Part shown: positions 47,522 to 58,680 of the stretch, one piece after another
Numbering within the stretch: the stretch's first letter is position 1
How the letters are laid out: every line of letters begins with the position of its first letter
NCBI GenBank assembly: GCA_964019425.1
Contig: OZ025788.1
Coordinates: 1,364,001-1,428,000, forward strand
Reading direction: 5' to 3'
Length of the DNA: 64,000 bases
Source: Flectonema sp. DT1601
Taxonomy: Eukaryota > Euglenozoa > Diplonemea > Diplonemida > Diplonemidae
Notes under the pieces: generated by a model
The model's database searches: none
What the model was told of the DNA's origin: nothing
The model's input: only the letters and a program-made list of their open reading frames with translations
Program-made: the position numbers and the translations under genes

Positions 47522-50500
47522 ATGTCAACAGGGTACCGACATGCCTGGGATGACAGTAGTTTGTTTGTTAGTAGTTGGGATGAGACAGAGAGAACACCAA
47601 AGTTAGGGAATACAGATAATCACCCGTGGTCTCCTACTAAGAGTCATGAAGATGATATGGTTCAAAGACTCAGCACATTATCAAAAGAGAATCACGAGTT
47701 ACGAATTCGATCAAATAAGACAAACGAACTCCAAGACGAGGTCCGGCAACTTAAAAATGAAAATGATAAACTTCGAAAGGAACCAAAGGGAGGACAGTAC
47801 GACGACAATCGAAAGGTGTGGCCTCCACTTTCACAACTAGATGCCGAACTCTCTCGGGAGAAGGAAGAAACAGACCGACTTCGTCAGGAACGGAACGACT
47901 TGAAATACCAACTGCAGCAGATAAAGCATCGTAGCCAATCGAAACAACGAGAAGGCGATCAGAGAGATCGGTTGAAGGAAGTCATTAGCGCGTTACGCAC
48001 AGAGCACGAAGCGTCTCTTGTCGATCTGCGAAAGACTTACGAAGAAACAATTGCCCAACAAAGAACAACAATTAAGGACCAGGATGCTGAAATTAGAATG
48101 CTTCGAAACGGTTCTGCGATGACTAACTCTTCAGAAGATCACGGTAGACCTTACACTACTGGATCTGTGTTAAGTGCTCCTTATCACTCAGTTAGTTATG
48201 AAAGTTATAATTCTCCAGTTCGTCACTCCTCTCCAAAACGTCATCAGAGTCCTCCTAAATCACCTTCTCGTTCTCTGTCACCTGTACCGAATACTCCAGG
48301 TGTTCATACTTTCCAATCTCCGTTGTCACACAGCCAATCGAACTTTGCTGAACATCAAATGTCTTCGGGTGACACAACAAAGGAACGACACGACTTCTTC
48401 AACAATAGTATTGAAGCTATTCCTCATCGACCTATAGTTCACAACCTAGAAACCCGAGGAAGGGCTGGGTATCACCAACAAGCTGATGTCTCACACGTTT
48501 CCGGTGCGGTTTGTGAACTTTTGGTTTTTTAATTATAAATTCAGCTTCGGGACCATCGCAAAGCCTCCAAAACTTTCGTATGGTTTCTGGTGAGGAATAA
48601 AAAAAGAACGGAAAAACAGCTACCGCGACCAGTACCAGCACTGTCTGGACGAGGTTTATCTTCTGGGGATGTTGGAGTGAGGGGAACATCGCCTGCTATT
48701 CCTACGAGGGCGCAAAGGTGTGTTTTCTCTTTTGTTTATTGGTTTGAAATGTTGCAATTACTCCCCTGAATCTAATCTGCAAGTGTCCGCCTGCGTGTAC
48801 CACTTGCCCGAGCTCTCCGAGAGATCCCTTCGCTTTTCCGGCTTCTGTTCCCTCGCCTTCGGGGTTACCTTCACCGACTTCGTAGGAGCGACTACCACCT
48901 TCTTCATCGTTTCGATTAAACAGAGAACCCCGTCGATGGTGACAGTCTCGCCATCCCTCTCGGGACCACGCACGACCATCCACCGCATCCCGTTCCGAAC
49001 ACCATCCTTCATCTTTCTCACCTCCCATCCTTCCCTCGAAATGAGGTACTTAATCGCGTCATCCGACGTGGTCCCGATCGGTATTCCAGAAATCCTGGTT
49101 TCAGGGAGTTTGGCTGGTAAGTGAAGCTTCTCCCTTGCCGCCTTCTCATGCTAGCAGCTAGCTCTGATTCCTAGACCATGCTCATTGAGTACAAGCCCAA
49201 GGCCGCCCTCAATCTCTTCCGCCTGCGCGATACTAAGTGTGTCATCCTTCGGCAGCCACAGAACTGAAGCCTTAACAGCCTGCTCACAGGTGTGATCCTT
49301 TTCCTTCGTGAACGTTCCCCCCTTTCCTTAAGGAAGCTCCTCACCTCCGTTGCCTTCACCCGGAGCATCACCGTTACGTTCTGATCACCTACCCTCGCAT
49401 TGTAGGTGTCAACGTATCCCGGCATCTTCCTTAGTTCCTGTGTGGCCTTCATCGGCGAACGCTTCACCTCAGACCATCTCTTGTTGTCGGTCCACTTCTT
49501 CTCTATCCTTACAACCAACTCCTTCGTTTTCACTGTTGCATCAGTGTCGGTTCCTATGGGAAGGACCTCCCTGCCCAAGGCAGACAACCACAGTCTCCTC
49601 AAGGTCCTCTTCACTCCATCATCCACCTTCTCCTTGAGCACTACCTGCACTTCTTTTGCTTCGTTCATTGGGCTTAGCGTGGCCAGGGTCAGCGTTTGCC
49701 AGGCACCCGGCTTATCTCCTGCCATCCTCTTCCTCACTTCCGTTGTTGTTGTGAGGTATACCCCCCTACCATCGGCGGCATACATCTCCTCGGTCAACAC
49801 CATATTGGCCGGCCAGTATTCTGGCGCCAGCTCAAACCTCTGTATGGTGTTAGCCTCCTTCCGTGCATCATCATCCCATTTAGCCTGTACAAATTCCAGT
49901 TTGATCACCTCTCGGACGTCGCTCGCCTATTGATATAGAAAGAGTTACCTGATTACATAATGTACTTACTGTGATCTCATCAACTCACTACAAGGTTACC
50001 TGTTCGTTATGATTGGAAGTTTTTCTTTCAAAGTTGGTATTCTCGAGATCGGGGAAAGTCGATTCGCTGAAATAATAATTTCAATTATTAAAAAGAATAT
50101 TAATATCATTCTAGTATGGTCAACGTAGAATTAAGTTGAAGTGGGCTGCCGACATGGGATGGTGTTCCTGTAGTTGATTGTTTGCCAAATAAAAAATAAA
50201 AAGACTGTAAAAAGACTGTGCATCTTTTTAATCTTCAAGTTAAGTTACTGATAGTAGATATCTGATATCTCTTTATGAGATGGAGTGAAAACTTTTTTTG
50301 TGTGAAATTACGGCAAATAAAAAACAAACAGCGCACACACTGCATTACCTCCCCGAAGAGGATCAGCATCTCCAGGAGTCGGTGAGTCAGACGGAGTTGC
50401 TCAACTCGGAAGACTTCAACAACGACATGAAGAAAAACAGCGAGAGCGATACACTCGCGAGAAGAAATCAACTCCTCAAATGATCTCATCACCTCTTCAG

Positions 50501-50992
50501 AAAATTGATGATGGCAGTGGATTCTACACACAGCTAACTGGGAGGATTCATGGAAGCAGAAGATCTGAGAGTCCAGGACATGTATTAGCTCCGAATATAT
50601 TTTGTGGTGCGAGAGTTCTTCGAAACCCAGCCTCTTGGAAATGGGAAGACCAAGACGGAGGAATTGGAAATCTTGGAACTGTAATTGAAGTTGACGATGG
50701 ATGGGTTGTCGTCAGTTGGGATGGAATTCCTAAGAAAAACAGCTACCGATGGGGTCACATGGGAGTGTTTGATGTTAATATTGCAAACAAGAAACCGACT
50801 GGAATTGTATCTCCGCTCAATTCTAATTCTCCAAACCCAGCTCTCGGTCGAAGCTTGTCACCCGTCTCAATGAGAAATGAGATGAGAAAATCTAAGCCAA
50901 TCAGTCCGCTGAAATTATCTTCACAACTTTCTATTCGTCAAGAACCGATTCCAATAGATTTATCTTCTCGGTCATCATCTTCAAGTTCTTAG
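47522..50992 (+). CDS. Coiled-coil protein with C-terminal MIB/HERC2 domain
   Basis: Proposed exons 47522-48503, 48545-48589, 48639-48717 and 50332-50992 give one continuous frame of 588 residues. Phases agree at every junction. The exon 2/3 boundary is the least certain. Residues about 45-95 and 115-195 are coiled coils (DELQD.. LKNENDKLRKE; RLKEVISALRTEHEASLVDL). A Ser/Pro-rich linker follows. Exon 4 adds a further coil (LGRLQQRHEEKQRERY) and a MIB/HERC2 module: CGARVLRNPASWKWEDQDGG, then LGTVIEVDDGWVVVSWD and NSYRWGHMGVFDV (about 430-490). This domain binds peptide ligands in Mind bomb and HERC2 E3 ligases; no RING or HECT is present, so this is probably an adaptor. The 1614-base third intron contains an antisense transposon relic. 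Confidence 0.75.
48740..49930 (-). mobile_element. Antisense transposable-element relic (gag/ORF1-like), class uncertain
   Basis: On the minus strand a GC-rich coding tract encodes a Lys/Arg/Glu-rich protein including VKATEVRSFLKERGERS and, further on, REGWEVRKMKDGVRNGMRW. Composition and codon use are unlike the host genes around it, and style resembles structural (ORF1/gag-like) proteins of retroelements. No RT or integrase is seen. It looks broken, with at least one interruption. It lies wholly inside the third intron of the MIB/HERC2 gene, in the opposite orientation. No flanking repeats found by eye. Confidence 0.5.
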
Positions 50993-51291
50993 TGGACGAT
51001 GATGATTGGAGTTTGTTAGTTTCTATTGTACGAAACAAACATAAAAAAAAAAAAGTTTATTTTTTTTGTATCTTTTCTTTCTTCTTGTACGCCCTTTTTT
51101 GCATCCATGATTATGTTTGTTCCTTTACGTGTTTTGTTAACACCTCCTTGAGTAGATTAATGTTCTTATTGCTTATTTTAGAAAATAGTAAAAATGACGC
51201 ATGCTTTTGGATAGTTGTAGTTGTTAGTCATTTTTCAAAATTAAAATTTTTTAATTCTTCATATTCTTAGGAGGGGGGTTATAATAATACA
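50993..51291. other. Spacer before the Ca2+ channel; may hide its first exon
   Basis: T-rich sequence of 299 bases. Several ATGs occur but none joins the channel frame without splicing. AG acceptors at 51269-51270 (TTCTTAG) and 51291-51292 (ATACAG) sit directly before the open channel frame. Confidence 0.45.
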
Positions 51292-54200
51292 GTGGCAAAC
51301 CCTGGTGGATGGTTAGAGGTTGATAGTGAAACAGAATATGTTGCAGCAGAGGATACCTCAGCCGAACGTGCTGTTCAAACCCCGTTAGCTAATGTTGCAT
51401 TTCAGGGAGGTGATGAAGAAGAGAAATGGAGGTTGGCGACTAACAATTTAGAAGCGATGATTAGTTCAATATCTGGTAGTCATTCTCAAGGTAGAAAGAC
51501 ACCACTAACAAGAGTGAAGAAAAAAAATAGGAACTCAACTCCGACTTCGGATGTTTTGTGTCCGATGCTGGAATCCGTTCCGTCATTCAGAGAGAAGAGA
51601 TTTTTAAAAAATCAAAACCCTCAAAGACTTCCAACTCAACAGAATGAACTACTTGACTTTGGAGTTGATAAGGTTGACTTCCTACAACAAGAAAAGTTAT
51701 CTAATAAATATAACAATAAAGGTAGTAGTGCTCCTTTTTACAATAAGCCAGTAGCTGGTACCAGCAGCTGTACATCAGTTCCGTTTGGAGACTTACAAAT
51801 ATCATCCAGTCAACCACCTCCACGGAGAAGAAATAGAAGAGGTGGTGCATCTGCCCCAAATTCTCGCAAATCAGTTTCTCAAGCTGACGGTGAGTTTCGT
51901 AGTCCAGTGATTCCTCCACAGCCAAGTAGGCAGGTAGTTGAGAAAGTGACCAGTCCTTTATTGTCGAAGTCTTACTCTCAGACTCAGGGGAGTGATCATG
52001 AAATGGGTTCTGAAGACAGTCAGAACAGAGGGAAGTCTAGCCCTCACTCTATCACATTTCAAAGATTCGGAAGTGATCATGAAATCGTTTTTGAAGAGAG
52101 TTCAGTGCCGCAAACCAAATCAGAAAGTCAACTCTCTGATAAGAAAACTTATCATCGAATAGGTTCTGAAGATGATCACAATGGAGGCCAGTCTAGAACA
52201 TTTCAGAGAGTAGGAAGTGATCACGAGATTGGTTTTGAAGACAGCCCGCTGATGTTCAACAGCAAACACAAATCTGATCTTAACTCTCAGCAGTCAAGTG
52301 ACTTAGAAATGGGATCTGAGATGAGCCATCCAAGAAACCACTCTCTAACTTATCAAAGAGTTGGAAGTGATCATGAGATTGGTTGTGAAGATAGTCCGAT
52401 AATGTTGTTTCCTAAAAAAGTAAAATCTTCAACTTCTCTTCACCGAGTAAGAAGCGACAACGAACTAACCAGTCCGCTTACACGGACCTCAGGCACCTTT
52501 CAGAGAGTGGGAAGCGATCATTTCCAAAACAGTTCGATGCTGTCGCTTCAAGGAAGTAACAAGAACGGAACCTCTCAGACATTTAATAAAATAGCAAGTG
52601 ATAACGACATCAGCTTACGGGACACATTGTCCCTTCGAGGAAGTATGAAGAAAGAAAAGTCGTCATTTCAGGGAGTTAAAAGTGATAATGGGATTAGATT
52701 ACAAGACAGTCCTATATTATTATCAACTCATGGTAGCACAAATAATGATAAAAGGAAATCTGATAGACACTCGAGGAAGTCCGGCAGCTACCAATCGCTG
52801 ACTTTTCAGCAACTGGCAAGTGACTTTTCGGGAACCCCCTTTGCTGGGAGTTTTGCAAGCGAGCCGAAGAGGAAGAGGAGGAGTAAGAAAGCTTCGAAAA
52901 CAACTATTGGGGCGAGTAGTGAACAGGACTCAGATTTTCAAAGATTAAGTCCTCAGACTCTCATGAGTGGACATGCTCACGATGATATGTCAGCAGAAGA
53001 CGACTTACTGGGAACCACCCGCAGCAATATAAAAACAGGTGATGACCTCGGATTGGGTTCAACACACTCACCAATATGTAATCCACTGATGCCCTCAATA
53101 GACACGTCCAGATCTGTTACTTCTCGTGGTGTTTGTGATAGACCTCAACTTTCTCATTTATCAACACCACTACTAACAACAACAGTTGAATATCATAATA
53201 AGTTAAACAGCAGAGATAGTGATTATGATTTAATTGAAGAAGAAGAGTTGCCAGTCGATAGAATACAAAGTAATAAACCAAATCAGTGGTATGAAATTGA
53301 TAGCGAATTGGAATACGAAGAACCAACACAACCAGAGCCAGTAATTCAACAAACAGAACTACCAATCCGATTAGGAGGTAATGTGATCGCTCATTCATTT
53401 TATAACTGTGATACCTCTTCTGAGACTAATGAATGGTCTTCATCATCTCACAGTAGTAAAGTCTACGATGACGATGACGACTCAACAGATGCTGTTCGAA
53501 CATCAAACCAGGACGATTGGCCTCGTTGGAGAATAGCAATTCGGAAATTCTATCTTTCAAGGCCGTGGATTGATCAAATCTTTTTGGTTGTGATAATATT
53601 AAATTGTGTTTTATTAGCTCTCAGTGATCCAACGAAAACTAGTTCTGCGCGCTCACAAATAATTGATATTGGCGATTCTTGTTGTACAGCTGTTTATGTA
53701 TTTGAGATGATCTTCAAAATAACATGTTTCGGTCTAAAACAATATCTAACAGTCGGCTGGAACATCGTCGACGGAATTGTAGCAATCACAGGAGCATTAT
53801 CTCTAATTAACTATTTGGGAAGGAATGGTGTTCTGGGAGCATTCAAATTAGTTCGACCGATTAAAATAGCATCAGCAATCCCTCAAATGGGAGTTTTAAT
53901 TAGTTCTCTAAATAGAGCTTTACCTTTATTATTTAATGTAGTGGTGTTGTATTTGTTCTTCTTAATAGCGATGGGTGTTGTAGGAGTTCAACAGTGGGAG
54001 GGACTATTAAGTTTTAGATGTGTTCCTGATGGACTAGCATTACTCGGTAATGTGACTGAAGACATGTTGGAAGAAGACTTCTCCGATATTGTTTGTCGCA
54101 ATCTGTCAGATTTCACTTCTCTCGGAGGCTACTACTGCCCTTGGGGTTACAGCTGTATTTCTGTAGCTGATCCTGATGACGGTTGGCTTTCATTTAACAA

Positions 54201-57200
54201 CATATTTTATGCAATGTTAGTTCTATTCACCTCTATCACATTGGAAGGTTGGACACAGGCCATGTACCACACGGTTAACGCTACTACTCCTTTTGCTGTT
54301 TGTTATTGGCTTTTTTTAATATTATTTGGAACTTATTTCCTAATGAATCTGACTCTTCTGATCATAACAGAGATGTTCAGCACCGACGTGAGTACTAAAA
54401 AACTTAGGGCTACGAAGAGGGAGAAACGAAACACCCTTTTAGTGGCAATACGAAATTCAAGGGTTGGAAAGTTCTTAGAACCAGCATTTGTATGGGTGTA
54501 TAACTTATTGGTTTTCATTGGTGAGTGTACTCGTCCTGAAGATAAAAGAGAAGTGGTTAGAAAGTTTATAAACACCAGACTATTTAAGTACACAACGATG
54601 ACAGCTATATTAGTAAACACAGTCGCTTTGTCTGTTCAGTATCACGGACAGCCTCAAAAAATGACAACCGTAATTGATAATATGAATATTGTTTTATTAG
54701 TTTTCTTTATTGTTGAAGTACTAGTGAAGATGTATCCAGGACTGCGCGGCTTTGGTGTCGATGTTTTTAACGTTTTGGATTTATTAATTGTCGTTGCTGG
54801 GATTGTTGAATTAGCAATCGGAGGTTCGGGAGCCATCTCCGCTTTGCGGTCTCTTCGTGTTCTTCGAGTGTTGAAGTTGGCATCCTTTCCAACTCTTCAA
54901 AGAATTCTCACAATGATATTTTCAAGCATTAGTCAAGTTGGGTATTTAATTTGTTTATTATTCCTCGTAATGTCCTTATGCTCATTGTGGGGGATGGAAC
55001 TCTTTGGCGGAGAGTACAAAGAGCACAGATCAAATTTCGATTCATTTCACAAAGGAGTCGTCACGTCATTTCAAATAATTACTGGAGAAGACTGGAATGA
55101 AGTAATGCATCACGCGATGACTTCTGTTGGTGGTTGGGCAGCTATCTTCTTCATGATGTTGTTTGTAGTTGGAAATTATTTAGTATTGAACTTATTCGTT
55201 GCGGTATTACTACATCACAATCACGAAGAAGCGAAGCTCGCAAGAAATGTTCCACACGTAAAGTTTTCAGATCTCACGACTAGTGTGAAATCACAACTTC
55301 ATCGAATAAAAAAAGGACAACTTGTTAACCTTCTCCTCAGACATGGAATCTCAAGAAAGATAATTTCTGGTTTATTACAATTTAATGAAAGATGTCTCCA
55401 CGATGGATGTGCTTTCGCTTCTCTACACGAAGAAACAGATTTAGTCGAAGCGATTAGTGAGCCGCATTGGAGGGCTCGAGTTTTACGAACATCAAATCTC
55501 CTTCGTCACAGTATTAAATTATTTATAAATCCAGTTGATCATATTTCATTTGTTCTTGGTGAGCTGAGTGCTTTTTATTCCACTCTTGACGTTAAGGTTG
55601 TTCTTGAAGATCCAATGCTGGCATTGAAACAACCGTTGCCAACTCTTCCTGACGTGTCTTCTGAAGATAGTGACCGACTCAGTGTCGGTGGTGTTAGTGT
55701 GTGTACAGAATACACTGAGGCTACAGAGGTGAAGGATGTTTCTGAAATTGTTTGTTCGTGTAGTGACGATCCAAGACTTCTTGAGTCAAGACTGACTATG
55801 AAATATTCTTCGGAACCTGACATGACTCTCAAAAGAGGAAATAACAAAAAGCGTCTGCAACTAATTCGAAGCTTTAAGAATTGGATTTCATGTGAAACTA
55901 TTGCTCGTGATGATCGTAAAATGGTCGAAATCAGACTCTTAGATCTCTGCCGACATTATAATCTCCACGACAAGCAGTGGACGAAAGCAGACATTCACTC
56001 GCTTTTAATAAGTTACACGGATGCTCCTAAGAAGTTACCTGACGCTTTGAATAAGATTATCCACGTTCCTGCAGCTGAATTAATATTTCTGTATGACTGG
56101 GGTCAGCAACTTGTCTCATCGAACAGTGAGAAGACACTCAGAGAGATGTACGCAGACAGAGTTAGAATAGGAGAAAAGCGAAAGCCAAACACAATGCTAG
56201 ATCAGGCATGGCATTCTATTCAAGATTTCAGCAGCTACTACGCTCGTAAAGAACCCACAAAGAAACCTTCTTGTTTTAGAAGAGGGTTAGTTTTAGTTGT
56301 GGAGCATCCAGTGTTCGAATTCGCTGTTCTTGCAGCGATTTGCATCTCAACAGTCAGCCTCGCAATTGACACCCCTCTGAGACCTGATGATCACCCTGTT
56401 GAAATTTTATTAGCGAAAGTTAATTTTGTAATCACTTTGGTTTTTATATCAGAAGTTGTTTTAAAGTCTGTTGCTTATGGCTTTGTGTCAACACCTGGAT
56501 CGTATTTAAGAAGAGAAGTTTGGAATAGATTAGATTTCTTTATTGTTTTCGTATCAGTTCTGAGTTTAGTAGTTCCGAATGCTTCACACATCAGTAGCTT
56601 TAAACTGTTGAGGACACTTCGTCCACTTCGATTTATCAATCGAATTAGAGGAGTTAGAATTGTAGCGACTGCGATGATATTATCATTCCCACCACTGGTC
56701 CAGATCGCTGTTATTTCTGTTGTTATTTGGTTGGTCTTTGCGATACTTGGTCTTCAGCTATTTGGAGGTCGTCTGTATCGCTGTACTAGTGTCTCTTACG
56801 GAGACGTATCTCAAGAAATCTACAACACAAGAGACATCTGTCTAAGCCACAATTATAGCTGGGTAAACTCTGACACAAACTTTGACAATGTGGGGAATTC
56901 CTTCATCGCTTTGTTTCAGGTTGCTACACTTGAGGGTTGGGTTTCTCTGATGTACCGCAGCATTGATTCCGTGTCTTATGAACACGCGCCCATTAAAGAT
57001 AACAATCCCTGGGTGGCTTATTACTACATTGGTTTTATTATTTTCGGATCGTTTTTAATTTTGAACCTTTTTATTGGAGTTCTCATCGAGACCTATGCCA
57101 GTGAAAAGGAGCGAATTGGTGCATCGCTGTTCCTCAGTCAGGAACAGGAAAAGTGGGTACGCGTTCACATGGAGATGCTTCAGATGGTCAAAGAGGGGAT

Positions 57201-58680
57201 TGGAAAAGACCCTCCTGCTGAGTATCCTCCTTGGAGGAAGAGATTGTTCTTAGTAGTTGTAACCAGAAAATTTGACTTAGTAATTGCTGTTTGTATTGCG
57301 ATTAACATTTTAGGAATGGCTTGCGAACACCATCCAAGCACTCCAGAATTCGACCTCATGCTGAGTACTTTGAACTTGGCAATGCTCTGTGTGTTTGCCA
57401 CTGAGGCCGTTGTAAAGATCACGGCACTCGGTATTCGACAGTATTTAAGGAATTCCTGGTGTAGATTTGATTTAGCAATTGTAGTGATCTCTGTACTTCC
57501 TCTTGTGATTCAGTTTTTTATTGACCTCTCAGGGAGTCACACTGAAGCTGAAGCCAACATACTAACCCAATTCAGAGCCCTGCGACTCATACGAATTCTT
57601 CGAATGATGAGAGCCTCTCGAGGTATCCGCCGACTGCTGAAGACATTTTTGTTGTCTCTTCCTTCATTGCTGAATGTTGCAGGGGTGCTTTTTTTGTTGT
57701 TTTTTGTGTATGCAGTTTTGGGTGTTTGGTTATTTTCAAAGGCTACATGGCTGCCTGAAGGACTCGACCGAAATGCCAATTTCACTCACTTTGCTCCTGC
57801 CTTGCTGTTATTACTTAGAATGAGTACGGGTGAGTCTTGGCAACATGTGATGCATAACTGCATGGCTTCACCAACTTCGTCAACAAGCACCGTCCAAGGT
57901 TGCGATGAGCACCTTGGAGGATGCATAGAACGCTGGCATGCTCCAGTATATTTTTGTTCTTTTTCATTCTTAGGAATGTATGTTCTGTCTAATTTGTTTA
58001 TTGCTGTTATTCTTGATCACTTTGGAGGAGAGTCTGACAGTCTCAATGAGGGCCACAGATCACTAATAAGAACCTGTTGGTCAAAACACGCACTTACCAG
58101 TACAACAATGCCTGCCAGTAGTATTCCTCAGTTTATAACAGGAATTGGACCACCTCTTGGACTACACCAGAACCCAATCAATTTAAACGACTTTATCACT
58201 TCATTAGAGTTGAGAGTCATTGATGATGTTATTCATCGTACGGAATTGTACTCGAAGCTGTTTCGTTCGGTTTTTGGAACACCACTTCCACTAAAACATG
58301 AAAAGTCAATGGAAAAGCAACAGGAAAACTTGCTTACTGGTGTTTCAGTTGACAGAATGAAGCCACTTGCTGATACTATTCGTCTAATTAAGATTCAATC
58401 TCTTGTTAGAGGAATGCTTGCAAGACGTCGGTTCCGACAGCAATCAAAAACAAACGATTGGATAGAGCTGATTTGTGAAGAGACCAGCGCACCCTACTTT
58501 CACAACATCAGTACGGGAGAGACAGTATGGGAACGTCCCTGTGATACTCGTCCGTCACAGCCGCAGTTGGCAGAGAAGTGGGTTCAATTTACTACTGATG
58601 AAGGCGTCCCTTATTTCTATGATGCTGCTAACTACAACACAAGTTGGGATCCTCCATTGTTCTATTCTAGCGAAGTGTAA
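51292..58680 (+). CDS. Four-domain voltage-gated Ca2+ channel alpha-1-like, with IQ and two WW domains
   Basis: Open frame of 2462 codons. It has no ATG at its 5' edge: it opens at GTG beside ATACAG, and the first ATG is codon 56. A short upstream exon is therefore likely. Residues 1-740 are cytosolic and disordered with about ten degenerate copies of TFQRVGSDHEIGFEDSP (about 230-510). Four 6-TM domains follow, with Arg/Lys-rich S4 segments. Pore loops read TLEGW (about 983), TGEDW (about 1263), TLEGW (about 1879) and TGESW (about 2179), the EEEE pattern of Ca2+-selective channels. The C-terminus has an IQ motif, IQSLVRGMLARRRF (about 2366-2380), for calmodulin, then two WW domains (about 2388-2420 and 2430-2460). 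Likely in the plasma or flagellar membrane. Confidence 0.93.
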   Translation: MANPGGWLEVDSETEYVAAEDTSAERAVQTPLANVAFQGGDEEEKWRLATNNLEAMISSISGSHSQGRKTPLTRVKKKNRNSTPTSDVLCPMLESVPSFREKRFLKNQNPQRLPTQQNELLDFGVDKVDFLQQEKLSNKYNNKGSSAPFYNKPVAGTSSCTSVPFGDLQISSSQPPPRRRNRRGGASAPNSRKSVSQADGEFRSPVIPPQPSRQVVEKVTSPLLSKSYSQTQGSDHEMGSEDSQNRGKSSPHSITFQRFGSDHEIVFEESSVPQTKSESQLSDKKTYHRIGSEDDHNGGQSRTFQRVGSDHEIGFEDSPLMFNSKHKSDLNSQQSSDLEMGSEMSHPRNHSLTYQRVGSDHEIGCEDSPIMLFPKKVKSSTSLHRVRSDNELTSPLTRTSGTFQRVGSDHFQNSSMLSLQGSNKNGTSQTFNKIASDNDISLRDTLSLRGSMKKEKSSFQGVKSDNGIRLQDSPILLSTHGSTNNDKRKSDRHSRKSGSYQSLTFQQLASDFSGTPFAGSFASEPKRKRRSKKASKTTIGASSEQDSDFQRLSPQTLMSGHAHDDMSAEDDLLGTTRSNIKTGDDLGLGSTHSPICNPLMPSIDTSRSVTSRGVCDRPQLSHLSTPLLTTTVEYHNKLNSRDSDYDLIEEEELPVDRIQSNKPNQWYEIDSELEYEEPTQPEPVIQQTELPIRLGGNVIAHSFYNCDTSSETNEWSSSSHSSKVYDDDDDSTDAVRTSNQDDWPRWRIAIRKFYLSRPWIDQIFLVVIILNCVLLALSDPTKTSSARSQIIDIGDSCCTAVYVFEMIFKITCFGLKQYLTVGWNIVDGIVAITGALSLINYLGRNGVLGAFKLVRPIKIASAIPQMGVLISSLNRALPLLFNVVVLYLFFLIAMGVVGVQQWEGLLSFRCVPDGLALLGNVTEDMLEEDFSDIVCRNLSDFTSLGGYYCPWGYSCISVADPDDGWLSFNNIFYAMLVLFTSITLEGWTQAMYHTVNATTPFAVCYWLFLILFGTYFLMNLTLLIITEMFSTDVSTKKLRATKREKRNTLLVAIRNSRVGKFLEPAFVWVYNLLVFIGECTRPEDKREVVRKFINTRLFKYTTMTAILVNTVALSVQYHGQPQKMTTVIDNMNIVLLVFFIVEVLVKMYPGLRGFGVDVFNVLDLLIVVAGIVELAIGGSGAISALRSLRVLRVLKLASFPTLQRILTMIFSSISQVGYLICLLFLVMSLCSLWGMELFGGEYKEHRSNFDSFHKGVVTSFQIITGEDWNEVMHHAMTSVGGWAAIFFMMLFVVGNYLVLNLFVAVLLHHNHEEAKLARNVPHVKFSDLTTSVKSQLHRIKKGQLVNLLLRHGISRKIISGLLQFNERCLHDGCAFASLHEETDLVEAISEPHWRARVLRTSNLLRHSIKLFINPVDHISFVLGELSAFYSTLDVKVVLEDPMLALKQPLPTLPDVSSEDSDRLSVGGVSVCTEYTEATEVKDVSEIVCSCSDDPRLLESRLTMKYSSEPDMTLKRGNNKKRLQLIRSFKNWISCETIARDDRKMVEIRLLDLCRHYNLHDKQWTKADIHSLLISYTDAPKKLPDALNKIIHVPAAELIFLYDWGQQLVSSNSEKTLREMYADRVRIGEKRKPNTMLDQAWHSIQDFSSYYARKEPTKKPSCFRRGLVLVVEHPVFEFAVLAAICISTVSLAIDTPLRPDDHPVEILLAKVNFVITLVFISEVVLKSVAYGFVSTPGSYLRREVWNRLDFFIVFVSVLSLVVPNASHISSFKLLRTLRPLRFINRIRGVRIVATAMILSFPPLVQIAVISVVIWLVFAILGLQLFGGRLYRCTSVSYGDVSQEIYNTRDICLSHNYSWVNSDTNFDNVGNSFIALFQVATLEGWVSLMYRSIDSVSYEHAPIKDNNPWVAYYYIGFIIFGSFLILNLFIGVLIETYASEKERIGASLFLSQEQEKWVRVHMEMLQMVKEGIGKDPPAEYPPWRKRLFLVVVTRKFDLVIAVCIAINILGMACEHHPSTPEFDLMLSTLNLAMLCVFATEAVVKITALGIRQYLRNSWCRFDLAIVVISVLPLVIQFFIDLSGSHTEAEANILTQFRALRLIRILRMMRASRGIRRLLKTFLLSLPSLLNVAGVLFLLFFVYAVLGVWLFSKATWLPEGLDRNANFTHFAPALLLLLRMSTGESWQHVMHNCMASPTSSTSTVQGCDEHLGGCIERWHAPVYFCSFSFLGMYVLSNLFIAVILDHFGGESDSLNEGHRSLIRTCWSKHALTSTTMPASSIPQFITGIGPPLGLHQNPINLNDFITSLELRVIDDVIHRTELYSKLFRSVFGTPLPLKHEKSMEKQQENLLTGVSVDRMKPLADTIRLIKIQSLVRGMLARRRFRQQSKTNDWIELICEETSAPYFHNISTGETVWERPCDTRPSQPQLAEKWVQFTTDEGVPYFYDAANYNTSWDPPLFYSSEV

